From positions 1 to 38,391 of the forward strand of contig NZ_WWJT01000631.1 of assembly GCF_009865385.1 (NCBI RefSeq): a stretch of 38,391 nt of DNA. The letters are read 5' to 3'. The DNA is from Streptomyces sp. SID486. GTDB lineage: Bacteria; Actinomycetota; Actinomycetes; Streptomycetales; Streptomycetaceae. Shown one piece after another: positions 19,611 through 28,894 of the stretch. The notes beneath the pieces were generated by a model. It was not told the origin of the DNA and did no database searches. It saw nothing but the letters and a program-made list of their open reading frames with translations. A program made the position numbers and the translations under genes. Position 1 is the first letter of the stretch. Each line of letters opens with the position of its first letter.

Positions 19611-20441
19611 TCAGTGGTGCTCGGCGAGCGCGCCCTGAATGTAGGAGCAGGTCAGCAGGACGAAGACATACGCCTGGACGGCCTGGATGAACAGCTCGAA
19701 GGCGGTCATGACGATCGTCATCAGGAACGAGACACCGGAGTAGGCGATGCCGATGCCGTTCAGCATGTACCAGCTGGCGACCGTGAACAGCACCAGCAGC
19801 GTGTGACCGGCGAACATGTTCGCGAACAGTCGGACGGCGTGCGTGAACGGACGGACGAGCAGGTTCGAGAACAGCTCGATGGTCATGGCCAGCGGGAGCA
19901 CCGGGCCGAGCGTCTTGTCGTAACCGGTGAAGTTCTTGAAGGCCCCGACGAACCCGTGCCGCTTGAAGGTCAGCGGCACCCAGACGAGGTAGACGATCGC
20001 GGCGAGGACGATCGGGTAGGCGATGATCGCCGTCACCGGGAACTGGGCGACCGGGATGATCGACCAGAGGTTCATCATCCAGACGAAGAAGAACAGCGAG
20101 ACGACGAGCGGGACGTACTTCTCGCCTTCCTTCTTGCCGATCGTCTCGTAGACGACGCCGCGGCGCACGAAGTCGTAGCCGGCCTCGGCGATCAGCTGGA
20201 GCTTGCCCGGGACGACCTTGGGCTTGGCGAACGCGGCCCAGAAGAAGACCACCACGACGATGGAGCCCAGCAGCGCCAGCAGCATCGGCTTGTTGAAGTA
20301 GAAGCCGTTGCCGTCTGCGTTGCCCCAGAGCGGCTCGAAGAGGAACGAGTGCAGGCCCGGAGCGACGTTGTCAAAGCCACACCCGTCGAACAGGTGGCAG
20401 CTTGAGTCGAAAGCGAGCGTCTGCGTCGGGTCAGCACTCAC
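19611..20441 (-). CDS. atpB: F1Fo ATP synthase a subunit
   Basis: 276 residues from a GTG at 20441. That start is chosen because AAGGAG sits six bases before it; an in-frame ATG five codons upstream (20456) has no binding site and its own ATG-AAG-GAG codons form this ribosome site. Five or six helices are visible. The essential Arg of the proton path is Arg204 in THAVRLFANMFAGH. The first external loop has two Cys residues (SSCHLFDGC) that could form a disulfide. The protein forms the half-channels of Fo. The annotated start could differ by five residues. Confidence 0.95.
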   Translation of the reverse strand: MSADPTQTLAFDSSCHLFDGCGFDNVAPGLHSFLFEPLWGNADGNGFYFNKPMLLALLGSIVVVVFFWAAFAKPKVVPGKLQLIAEAGYDFVRRGVVYETIGKKEGEKYVPLVVSLFFFVWMMNLWSIIPVAQFPVTAIIAYPIVLAAIVYLVWVPLTFKRHGFVGAFKNFTGYDKTLGPVLPLAMTIELFSNLLVRPFTHAVRLFANMFAGHTLLVLFTVASWYMLNGIGIAYSGVSFLMTIVMTAFELFIQAVQAYVFVLLTCSYIQGALAEHH

Positions 20442-20666
20442 CGAGGGCTCCTTCATCGTGGCGCATAGGTACGGCAACCTCGTTGTGTCGGCGCGGCGCT
20501 CGGCCGCGGGTCGGCACGGGACTGGTGTTACGGGTGTAAGGGCGGCCGGGAGGCATCGAGCCTCGCGATCGAGCAGGCGTCAGCTCAGATGCCCGCGCCC
20601 GCGATGCCGCAGTTGGCACCGGACGATAGCAGCATCTCTCGTGCGCCTTTATCCCGGCCCTACCCC

Positions 20667-21107
20667 TCACGACGAGTGGCCTGTCTTCTCGGGCTTGTCG
20701 CCCTTCGACGAGGCGTCGGGATCGACGTAGAGGATCTTCGCCTTCATGTGCGCACGCGCCTGTGCGGCGATCCACACCAGGGTGGCGGCGACGAGCGTGA
20801 TGGCGAAGGCCCGGGGGTTGAACAGCGTGGTGTTCTTGAACAGGGCGACGAAGACGACCATCAGCAGCAGCTGAGCGGCGTAGAGCATCAGGCCCATCAT
20901 CTGGAACAGCTGCGGAAACGACTTGGCGGTGCGCTGGAGCACGTAGAGCCCGAGCCCCATGAACAGGATCACGACCAGCGTTCCGACGACGGCGCCGACC
21001 GCCCCCTTGCCGCCCGCGACCACACCGCTGACGACGGCGGCAATCGCGCCGGCGACAGCCGTGGGTACGGCGGCCTGGGCCAGGATCCGGGCGTCATTGG
21101 ACGGCAT
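20667..21107 (-). CDS. atpI: ATP synthase protein I (assembly factor AtpI)
   Basis: A 146-residue protein with four hydrophobic segments (about 14-36, 38-58, 72-95 and 100-118) and a charged, Asp/Lys-rich C-terminus. AtpI helps assembly of the c ring and lies first in many ATP synthase clusters. It starts at an ATG (21107) with GGAG eight bases upstream. It precedes atpB by 225 bases, a gap with no clear gene. The call rests on size, topology and position; the sequence is only loosely conserved. Confidence 0.85.
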   Translation of the reverse strand: MPSNDARILAQAAVPTAVAGAIAAVVSGVVAGGKGAVGAVVGTLVVILFMGLGLYVLQRTAKSFPQLFQMMGLMLYAAQLLLMVVFVALFKNTTLFNPRAFAITLVAATLVWIAAQARAHMKAKILYVDPDASSKGDKPEKTGHSS

Positions 21108-21448
21108 GGCGGCAACTCCGCTTTCACAAGGGGGCAGGGTGTCGTCATGGACGAGCGTAGTCCCGGGCTGAGTGATCGAGACCTCACACCTTCGGACCCT
21201 CGCACTGGGGTCCTTCGGCTCTATCCGGGGTTCTCGTGAACCGTATCACAAACTATTTGATGAGGTCTTTACCTGTTGGGTGTGCTCGCTGTCACACATG
21301 AGAGTGACAGCGCCCGTCTGTGCAAGAACAGCGCCCACTTGTCTGGTATTAGGGCGCTTTACTCCCCCACGAGTTGGCAATGCTCTAGTCAGATTCTTAC
21401 CTTGCCCGTCAGCGAGACAGCGCCCCACCACCCGGCCGGGCAATGCAC
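21108..21448. promoter_or_regulatory. Upstream region of the ATP synthase operon, with three ACAGCGCCC repeats
   Basis: This stretch is clearly richer in A and T than its surroundings (for example ACAAACTATTTGATGAGG around 21248-21265). ACAGCGCCC occurs at 21307-21315, 21328-21336 and 21417-21425; the first two are exactly 21 bases apart. The promoter of the operon should lie here, but no convincing -10/-35 pair can be fixed. No gene is seen. Confidence 0.45.
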
Positions 21449-21489
21449 GGCGCCCCCGTGAAGCCTCGTCCAGGCTTCGCGGGGGCGCC
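21449..21489 (-). terminator. Strong terminator of the small secreted protein gene
   Basis: An 18-base stem (21449-21466 with 21472-21489; one G-T pair) closes a five-base loop. It is 39 bases past the stop of the small secreted protein gene and separates it from the ATP synthase promoter. Confidence 0.88.
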
Positions 21490-21527
21490 GAGGGGCACGG
21501 CTCAGAGAGCCGCCGGGCGGAACGCCG

Positions 21528-21863
21528 TCAGCAGGTCACGACCTTGTCGTAGTCGACCCACGGCTGCATGGAAGTGAGCAGCGCCGACTTGCCCGGCTTC
21601 ACCGGCGTGCAAGGCGAGTCGTAGCCGTACTTGAAGACGCCCTTGAGGCGCTTCGTGCTGGAACAGTTGTTCTTGACCTTGAAGGCCTTGTAGCCCTCGT
21701 CCTGATGGGTCTTCTTGACGTCGACACAGCCGGGAGCGGCCCCCCAGCCGACGGCGTCGGACACCGAGGCCTGCTGGGGCGCGGCCACGGCCTCCGTGGC
21801 CATGAATCCCAGCGAACCGCTCAGCGCCACCATCGCGACGCCCACTGCGGCGATCTTGCGCAT
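21528..21863 (-). CDS. Small secreted four-cysteine protein
   Basis: 111 residues from the ATG at 21863 with GGAGGAG five bases upstream. A signal peptide (about residues 1-28, MRKIAAVGVAMVALSGS start and AVAA cleavage region) is followed by a mature domain of about 83 residues with Cys46, Cys67, Cys85 and Cys111 as its only cysteines, the last being the C-terminal residue. The pattern and basic, beta-prone sequence recall tendamistat-like alpha-amylase inhibitors, but the Trp-Arg-Tyr triad of those inhibitors is missing. It has its own terminator and probably its own promoter. Function unknown. Confidence 0.82.
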   Translation of the reverse strand: MRKIAAVGVAMVALSGSLGFMATEAVAAPQQASVSDAVGWGAAPGCVDVKKTHQDEGYKAFKVKNNCSSTKRLKGVFKYGYDSPCTPVKPGKSALLTSMQPWVDYDKVVTC

Positions 21864-21902
21864 ACCATCTCCTCCACTCACGTGTGAGCGGGAACGGCGC
21901 AC

Positions 21903-22172
21903 CGTGGTCAGTGATGCGCCTCCCCCTTGGCGTGCACATTGCTAACACGTCGAGTGACGGCCCTGCCACTGAAAGCCCCCAGGGCACTCCACCACGGACG
22001 TCCCAAAAGCCACTTGCCCATGGGCAGGACGCACGGCAGAACTGGTGCGCGATCACGAAGCGGCAGGTCACAGGGGGCGCTGCGCCGGCCGGCCCGGCCG
22101 GGAAGCGGCTGACGCAAGATTTCGGTCAATTCGACCATGGAGACGGCGCGGGACTCACCGCCGCCCGGGCCC
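21903..22172. other. Gap between the small secreted protein and the WecA-like gene
   Basis: No gene is seen. TGCCCATGGGCA (22015-22026) is a perfect 12-base palindrome. CCGGCC (22085-22090) can pair with GGCCGG (22096-22101) and might be a weak terminator for the WecA-like gene. The promoter of the small secreted gene should lie in the lower half, but no clear boxes are found. Confidence 0.3.
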
Positions 22173-23522
22173 TCAACCGAAGCTCCGGTCGTCGTGACGG
22201 TCCACGAAGTGCGAACGAGCGCCGATCGCGGTCGCTCCGTTGACGCCCGGGGCGCCGGCGGTGACGGGGGCCCGCTCGTCCGTGTCGGGGGCCCCGGCCG
22301 GCTCCGGGGACGCGGGCGCCGTCTCCTGCTCCGCCGCCGTCCCGGGAGCGGTCCCCCGCCTCCGGTACCGCGGCGGCACGAACCGCTGCGCCCACACCGG
22401 CACCCGCGGCCGGAAGCGCGGGAGCAGCAGCAGCACCAGCCCGACCGAGCTGAGGAAGACCACACCCAGCACGATCCACATGGACGCCGAGTTGACGGAG
22501 TACGCCAGCGCCCCGAAGCCGATCAGCGCCGACCAGAAGTACATGATCAGCACGGCCCGGCTGTGCGAGTGGCCGATCTCCAGCAGCCGGTGGTGCAGGT
22601 GACCCCGGTCGGCGGCGAACGGCGACTGGCCGCGCCAGGTGCGGCGGACGATCGCCAGGACCAGGTCGGCGGCGGGCACGGCGATGATCGTCAGCGGGAG
22701 CAGCAGCGGGATGTAGACCGGCACCGTCTGGTGGACCGCCGCCTTCTCCGAACCGGTGAACAGGGCGAGGGCGTCCGGGTCCACCTGACCGGTGATGGAG
22801 ATCGCGCCCGCCGACAGCACCAGCCCGATCAGCATGGAGCCGGAGTCACCCATGAAGATCCGCGCCGGGTGCATGTTGTGCGGCAGGAAGCCCAGGCACA
22901 TGCCCATCAGGATCGCCGCGAAGAGGGTGCCGGGGGCGGCGGCCTCGATGCCGTACGAGTACCAGATGCGGTACGCGTACAGGAAGAACGCGCCGGCCGC
23001 GATGCACACCATGCCGGCCGCGAGGCCGTCCAGGCCGTCCACGAAGTTCACCGCGTTGATCGTGATGACGACCAGCGCCACCGTCAGCAGGGTGCCCTGC
23101 CACTGGGTCAGGGCGACGTTGCCGACGCCCGGGATGGGCAGCCACAGGATCGTCAGACCCTGCATGACCATCACGCCCGCGGCGATCATCTGACCGCCCA
23201 GCTTGATCAGCGCGTCGATCTCGAACTTGTCGTCGAGGACGCCGATCAGCCAGATCAGGGCGGCGCCGGAGAGCAGCGCCCGCGGTTCGTTGGACTTGGC
23301 GAAGACCTCGTTGAGGTTGGTCAGGTGGTCGGCGACCAGCAGACCCGCGCACAGGCCGAAGAACATCGCGATACCGCCGAGGCGCGGAGTGGGTTCCCGG
23401 TGCACGTCACGTGCCCGGATCTCCGGCATCGCCCCGGCCACGATCGCGAACTTCCGCACCGGCCCTGTCAGCAGATACGTCACCGCGGCCGTGATGCAGA
23501 GCGTCAGCAGGTATTCACGCAC
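22173..23522 (-). CDS. WecA/MraY-family undecaprenyl-phosphate sugar-phosphate transferase
   Basis: About 449 residues. The GTG at 23522 (REYLLTL) is preferred because GGGGAAG lies just upstream; a GTG four codons earlier is an alternative. It is a polytopic membrane enzyme with PTPRLGG early, NAVNFVDGLDGLAAG (the catalytic Asp-rich motif), MGDSGSMLIG and the C-terminal HLHHRLLEIG. It moves a sugar-1-phosphate, probably GlcNAc-1-P, from a UDP-sugar to undecaprenyl phosphate to start teichoic acid or other cell-wall glycan synthesis. A disordered C-terminal tail of about 90 residues is added. The HLHHR box favours WecA over MraY; the exact sugar is not shown by the sequence. Confidence 0.92.
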   Translation of the reverse strand: MREYLLTLCITAAVTYLLTGPVRKFAIVAGAMPEIRARDVHREPTPRLGGIAMFFGLCAGLLVADHLTNLNEVFAKSNEPRALLSGAALIWLIGVLDDKFEIDALIKLGGQMIAAGVMVMQGLTILWLPIPGVGNVALTQWQGTLLTVALVVITINAVNFVDGLDGLAAGMVCIAAGAFFLYAYRIWYSYGIEAAAPGTLFAAILMGMCLGFLPHNMHPARIFMGDSGSMLIGLVLSAGAISITGQVDPDALALFTGSEKAAVHQTVPVYIPLLLPLTIIAVPAADLVLAIVRRTWRGQSPFAADRGHLHHRLLEIGHSHSRAVLIMYFWSALIGFGALAYSVNSASMWIVLGVVFLSSVGLVLLLLPRFRPRVPVWAQRFVPPRYRRRGTAPGTAAEQETAPASPEPAGAPDTDERAPVTAGAPGVNGATAIGARSHFVDRHDDRSFG

Positions 23523-23704
23523 GGGCTTCCCCACAGGTCTCGCTGGCCATCACAGCCCCACACCCTAGCGACGGATGCATATGGATGAGGACAGCCGGGT
23601 GGAGAGGATGGTTCCCCGGGGGCTGTCCGCCCTCGCTCCGCCGCGCTCCCGGGAGGCCCGCGACGGGACACACCAGGCATGTACGGAACCGCGCCCGCCC
23701 CCGC

Positions 23705-24943
23705 TCAGCCGGGATACGGCGGGTACGGGCCGGTGAGCGCGCGCACCTCCTCCCGCGCCGCGGCCGGCTCCGTCCGGCCGCGCAGCACGGCCGCCAGCAG
23801 TGCCGCGATCCGCACCATCTCCGGCTCGCCCATGCCCTGCGTCGTCACCGCGGCCGTGCCCAGCCGCAGCCCGCGGCCGTCGCCGTGCGGCAGCACGCAG
23901 CAGTCCAGCACCAGCCCGGCCGCGAGGAGCCGGCCGCGCGCGGTACGGCCGTCCACGCCGAGCGGAGCCGGGTCCGCGGTGATCAGGTGGGTGTCCGTGC
24001 CGCCGGTGGTGACGACGAGCCCCTCCGCGGCCAGGTGGCCGGCGAGCACGCGCGCGTTGGCGACCACCTGGTGGGCGTACACCGTGAAGGCGGGGGTCGC
24101 GGCCTCGCCGAACGCCACGGCCTTGGCGGCGATGGTGTGCATCTGGGCGCCGCCCTGGGTGAAGGGGAAGACGGCCCGGTCCACGCGCTCGGCCAGGCCG
24201 GCACCACACAGGATCATCCCGCCGCGCGGGCCGCGCAGCACTTTGTGGGTGGTCGCGCACACGATGTCCGCGTACGGCACGGGACTGGGTGCCGCTCCCC
24301 CGGCGACCAGCCCGATCGGATGGCCCGCGTCGGCGATCAGATAGGCGCCGACCTCGTCGGCGACCTGGCGGAAGAAGGCGTAGTCGATGTGGCGGGGGTA
24401 GGCGATCGAGCCGCACACGATGGCCTTGGGCCGGTGGTTGCGCGCCAGGTGGCGCACCTGGTCGTGGTCGATGAGCCCCGTCTCGGCGTCGACGCCGTAG
24501 CCGACGAAGTCGAACCAGCGGCCGGAGAAGTTCGCCGGCGAGCCGTGGGTGAGGTGACCGCCGTAGGGCAGGCCGAGGGCGAGGACGGTGTCGCCGGGGC
24601 GCAGCAGGGCCGCGTAGGCGGCCAGGACGGCCGAGGAGCCGGAGTGCGGCTGGACGTTGGCGTGCTCGGCGCCGAACAGGGCCGTGGCCCGGTCGATGGC
24701 GGCGCGCTCGGCGACGTCGACGATCTCGCAGCCGCCGTGGTGCCGGGCGCCCGGGTAGCCCTCGGCGTACTTGTTGGCGAGCGGTGAGCCGAGGGCCGCC
24801 AGCACGGCCGGCGAGCAGAAGTTCTCGGCGGCGATCAGCTGGAGCGTCGTGGACTGCCGCGTCAGCTCCCCGAGCAGGAGCTCGGCCATCGCCGGGTCCT
24901 GCCGCCGCAGGACATCGGTCTCGTGGGCGGTGGTGACCGACAT
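23705..24943 (-). CDS. glyA: Serine hydroxymethyltransferase
   Basis: A 412-residue PLP enzyme that converts serine and tetrahydrofolate to glycine and 5,10-methylene-THF. The PLP lysine is Lys234 in TTHKVLRGPRGG. Asp204 and His207 of the cofactor pocket are in IADAGHPIGLVAGG, slightly changed from the common DxAH pattern. NKYAEGYPGARHHGG and HSGSSAV are normal. Streptomycetes can have a second copy, and this may be a paralog rather than the main enzyme. GGAG is six bases before the ATG. Confidence 0.94.
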   Translation of the reverse strand: MSVTTAHETDVLRRQDPAMAELLLGELTRQSTTLQLIAAENFCSPAVLAALGSPLANKYAEGYPGARHHGGCEIVDVAERAAIDRATALFGAEHANVQPHSGSSAVLAAYAALLRPGDTVLALGLPYGGHLTHGSPANFSGRWFDFVGYGVDAETGLIDHDQVRHLARNHRPKAIVCGSIAYPRHIDYAFFRQVADEVGAYLIADAGHPIGLVAGGAAPSPVPYADIVCATTHKVLRGPRGGMILCGAGLAERVDRAVFPFTQGGAQMHTIAAKAVAFGEAATPAFTVYAHQVVANARVLAGHLAAEGLVVTTGGTDTHLITADPAPLGVDGRTARGRLLAAGLVLDCCVLPHGDGRGLRLGTAAVTTQGMGEPEMVRIAALLAAVLRGRTEPAAAREEVRALTGPYPPYPG

Positions 24944-25041
24944 GACGGGCTCCGGGCGGTCGACGGTGACGTATCCCCAATGTAGGCCCGGGGTACGGCC
25001 GACGCGCGGCTGTCACGGCCGATATGCCGCATGTGCAGGTG

Positions 25042-25701
25042 TCAGGTGTGCGCGGGTACACCCGTCAGCGCGGTGACGACCGGGTCCAGCGCGTCCCGTA
25101 TCTCGTCGCCGACGGACCGGAAGAAGGTGAGCGGGGCGCCGTACGGGTCGTACACCTCGTCCGCCTCGGCGGTCGGGGCGAGCAGCCAGCCGCGCAGCGC
25201 CGCCGCCGCACGCACCAGCGCCCTGGCCCGCATGACCACACCGTCCTCCAGCGGAGGCAGGGTGGCCGGATCTATCGCCCGGACCAGCCGGGTGAACTCC
25301 TTCAGGGTGAAGGTGCGCAGGCCCGCCGAATGGCCCATGGAGATGACCTGGGCGCGGTGGTCGCGGGTGGCGGTGAGCACGAGGTCGGCCATGACCACGT
25401 GCTCGTCCAGCAGCTCCCGGCCGACGAAGCCGGTCGCGTCCGCGCCGAACTCGCCGAGCACGGTCTCCGCGTTCGCCTCCATGGGCGCGCCCTCGTGGCC
25501 CCAGGTGCCCGCGCTCTCCACGACCAGCCCGCCGCCGAGCACACCGAGCCGCTCCATGACGAAGTGGCGGGTCAGCCGCTCGGTGATGGGCGAGCGGCAC
25601 ACGTTGCCGGTACTGACGTGGAGGATGCGGAAGGTGTCGCGGGGGAAGCCGAACGTCGTCGTCTCCTCCGCGCTGAAGCCCCCGCCGCCTATGCCACGCA
25701 T
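25042..25701 (-). CDS. Low-molecular-weight protein-tyrosine-phosphatase-like protein, nucleophilic Cys replaced by Ser
   Basis: 219 residues. The P-loop region reads HVSTGNVCRSPITERL. In active LMW phosphatases the first residue of the CxGNxCRS motif is the nucleophile; here it is Ser30 (codon AGT), while Cys35, Arg36 and Ser37 are kept. The general acid Asp185 is present in DPYGAP. The N-terminus (1-22) is an extra Gly-rich stretch. By family knowledge the loss of the Cys should abolish ordinary phosphatase chemistry, so it may bind phosphotyrosine without cleaving it, or use another mechanism. It lies between the threonylcarbamoyl-AMP synthase and glyA genes. The start overlaps a GGGGGTGCCCCC palindrome. 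Confidence 0.9.
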   Translation of the reverse strand: MRGIGGGGFSAEETTTFGFPRDTFRILHVSTGNVCRSPITERLTRHFVMERLGVLGGGLVVESAGTWGHEGAPMEANAETVLGEFGADATGFVGRELLDEHVVMADLVLTATRDHRAQVISMGHSAGLRTFTLKEFTRLVRAIDPATLPPLEDGVVMRARALVRAAAALRGWLLAPTAEADEVYDPYGAPLTFFRSVGDEIRDALDPVVTALTGVPAHT

Positions 25702-25742
25702 GGGGGCACCCCCTGGTCGAGCGCCGAGAGCCCGGGGGTGTC
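25699..25742. repeat. Palindromic intergenic element at the phosphatase start
   Basis: GGGGGCACCCCC is a 12-base inverted repeat followed by TGGTCGAGCGCCGAGAGC and CCGGGGGTG. This form (GC-rich palindrome plus CTGGTCGAGCG) recurs between genes in many Streptomyces genomes, from general knowledge. It sits just before the phosphatase start and could fold over its binding site. Confidence 0.4.
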
Positions 25743-25750
25743 AGGGGCCG

Positions 25751-26398
25751 TCAATTCGCCACCTCGAGGTCGGGTACGACCTTGCGCAGCTCCTCCGCGG
25801 AGAGCGCGCCGGCGCGCAGCAGCAGCGGCACCTCGCGGGAGACGTCGACGATGGACGACGGCACGTTGCCGGGGGTGGGGCCGCCGTCGAGGTAGACGGA
25901 GACGGAGTCGCCGAGCATCTGCTGGGCGGCGTCGCAGTCCTCGGGCGCCGGGTGGCCGGTGAGGTTGGCCGAGGAGACGGCCATCGGGCCGACCTCGGTG
26001 AGCAGCTCGATGGCGACCGGATGCAGCGGCATGCGCACGGCCACCGTGCCCCGGGTGTCACCGAGGTCCCACTGGAGGGACGGCTGGTGCTTGGCGACGA
26101 GCGTCAGGGCGCCCGGCCAGAACGCGTCGACCAGTTCCCAGGCCAGCTCGGAGAAGTCCGTCACGAGACCGTGCAGGGTGTTCGGGGAGCCGATGAGGAC
26201 GGGGGTGGGCATGTTGCGGCCCCGGCCCTTGGCGGCGAGCAGGTCGGCGACGGCCTCCGAGGAGAACGCGTCGGCGCCGATGCCGTACACCGTGTCGGTC
26301 GGCAGCACCACCAGCTCGCTCCGGCGGACGGCGGACGCGGCCTCGCGCAGACCCGTCACGCGGTCGGTCGCGTCGTTGGTGTCGTATCGCCGTGCCAT
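25751..26398 (-). CDS. L-threonylcarbamoyladenylate synthase (TsaC/Sua5 family)
   Basis: A 215-residue YrdC-like domain that makes threonylcarbamoyl-AMP from threonine, bicarbonate and ATP, the first step of t6A37 tRNA modification. LVVLPTDTVYGIGADAF is at about residues 28-45; the Lys and Arg of KGRGRNMPTPVL bind the substrates, and MAVSSANLTGH and VPSSIVDVS close the site. The C-terminal Sua5 domain is absent, so it is the short TsaC form. It follows prmC by 52 bases with GAGGAGG before the ATG. Confidence 0.95.
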   Translation of the reverse strand: MARRYDTNDATDRVTGLREAASAVRRSELVVLPTDTVYGIGADAFSSEAVADLLAAKGRGRNMPTPVLIGSPNTLHGLVTDFSELAWELVDAFWPGALTLVAKHQPSLQWDLGDTRGTVAVRMPLHPVAIELLTEVGPMAVSSANLTGHPAPEDCDAAQQMLGDSVSVYLDGGPTPGNVPSSIVDVSREVPLLLRAGALSAEELRKVVPDLEVAN

Positions 26399-26450
26399 GT
26401 CTAGCGGGCCTCCTCGTACACGTACTGCGGGGTTGAAGTCAGCGGGATGG

Positions 26451-27296
26451 TCACGGCAGCGCCTTGCGGGCGGTGGCGAAGCGTGGCCGGTTGTTGAGGT
26501 CGGGGTGGTCGGCCGCGTCGGCCCAGCCCCGCTCCTCGGTGAAGATCCAGGGCACCTGGCCGCCCTGGGTGTCGGCGTGCTCGATGACGACGACGCCGCC
26601 GGGGCGCAGCAGCCGGTGGGCGGTGCGTTCGATGCCCCGGATGAGGTCGAGTCCGTCCTCGCCGGAGAACAGCGCCAGCTCGGGGTCGTAGTCGCGGGCC
26701 TCGGGGGCGACGTACTCCCACTCGGTGAGCGGGATGTACGGCGGGTTGGAGATGACCAGGTCGACCTGGCCGTCGAGGTCCGGGAAGGCCGTGAGGGCGT
26801 CGCCCTGGCGCAGGTCGACCCGCGAGCCGGCCACGTTCTTGCGCGTCCACACGAGGGCGTCCTCGGACAGCTCCACGGCGTGCACGCGCGAGCGCGGCAC
26901 CTCCTGGGCGAGGGCGAGCGCGATGGCTCCGGAGCCGGTGCACAGATCGACGATGCACGGCTCGACGACGTCCATGGCGCGGACCGCGTCTATGGCCCAG
27001 CCGACCACGGACTCGGTCTCCGGCCGGGGCACGAACACCCCGGGGCCGACCTGGAGTTCCAGGTAGCGGAAGTAGGCCCGGCCGGTGATGTGCTGGAGCG
27101 GCTCGCGCTGCTCGCGCCGGGCGATGACCTCCCAGTACCGGGCGTCGAAGTCGGCGTCCTTCACGGAGTGCAGTGCGCCGCGCTTCACGCCGTGCACGAA
27201 CGCGGCCAGCTCCTCCGCGTCGGTGCGCGGCGAGGGCACGCCGGCGTCGGCCAGCCGCTGGGTGGCCTGGGCCACCTCGGCGAGCAGCAGGTTCAC
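26451..27296 (-). CDS. prmC: Peptide chain release factor N5-glutamine methyltransferase
   Basis: 281 residues from a GTG with GGAGG six bases upstream. The SAM-binding DLCTGSGAIA is at 117-126 and the catalytic NPPY at 184-187 (ISNPPYIPLTEWEY). The N-terminal five-helix region binds the release factor. It methylates the Gln of the GGQ motif in RF1 and RF2, and RF1 is encoded just upstream, 35 bases away. Confidence 0.97.
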   Translation of the reverse strand: MNLLLAEVAQATQRLADAGVPSPRTDAEELAAFVHGVKRGALHSVKDADFDARYWEVIARREQREPLQHITGRAYFRYLELQVGPGVFVPRPETESVVGWAIDAVRAMDVVEPCIVDLCTGSGAIALALAQEVPRSRVHAVELSEDALVWTRKNVAGSRVDLRQGDALTAFPDLDGQVDLVISNPPYIPLTEWEYVAPEARDYDPELALFSGEDGLDLIRGIERTAHRLLRPGGVVVIEHADTQGGQVPWIFTEERGWADAADHPDLNNRPRFATARKALP

Positions 27297-27331
27297 GCGA
27301 GTCCTCCGTGTCGTACTCGTGCGTACGGGTG

Positions 27332-28408
<1,077 letters not shown>

Positions 28409-28514
28409 CTTGGGCTCCTGTACTGCGGTGAAAGGGAAGGGCGACGACCAAAAACGCCGGTCCCGGGCGCACCCCCGGACAGGGTGCGGCCGTGGACCGG
28501 CGAAATGGGGCTCG

Positions 28515-28736
28515 CTACTTCTTGGAGCCGGCGGCCTTGCCGAAGCGGGCCTCGAAGCGGGCCACACGGCCACCGGTGTCGAGGATCTTCTGCTTGCCCG
28601 TGTAGAACGGGTGGCACTCGGAGCAGACCTCGGCCCGGATGGCGCCGGACTCGATGGTGCTACGGGTGGTGAACGACGCGCCACAGGTGCAGCTGACCTG
28701 CGTCTCGACGTACTCGGGGTGGATGTCGCGCTTCAA
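28515..28736 (-). CDS. rpmE: 50S ribosomal protein L31, zinc-binding (C+) form
   Basis: 73 residues from a TTG start at 28736, with AGGAG five bases upstream and a protein beginning [18 protein letters not shown]. Cys16, Cys18, Cys38 and Cys41 form the zinc site, so this is the C+ type, not the zinc-free form used in zinc starvation. The rare TTG start may keep its synthesis low. Confidence 0.96.
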   Translation of the reverse strand: MKRDIHPEYVETQVSCTCGASFTTRSTIESGAIRAEVCSECHPFYTGKQKILDTGGRVARFEARFGKAAGSKK

Positions 28737-28837
28737 GGTGTCTCCTAGGTTTCGGGAGGGCGCCGGGTCGCCCGTCGCGGGATGCGGGAGCGTGAACCGG
28801 AGCCGACGTACCAGTCTGCCAGGACTGGGGCCATCCA

Positions 28838-28877
28838 CCCAAACCGGGGGTGCGGTTGTTCTATTCCCCCGGGTGGG
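28838..28877 (-). terminator. Possible terminator after the LCP gene
   Basis: CCCAAACCGGGGG (28838-28850) can pair with CCCCCGGGTGGG (28866-28877) with one or two bulges. It lies about 105 bases past the LCP stop and before the rpmE start. Confidence 0.4.
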
Positions 28878-28894
28878 AGCGCCGGGGCCGCGGC

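Noticed and set aside
20457..20666. Gap between atpB and atpI, looked at for a small gene.
   Set aside because: No frame with a binding site and sensible composition was found; it is treated as leader sequence.
22085..22101. CCGGCC/GGCCGG as terminator of the WecA-like gene.
   Set aside because: Only a six-base stem in GC-rich DNA; such matches are expected by chance. Mentioned only in the gap description.
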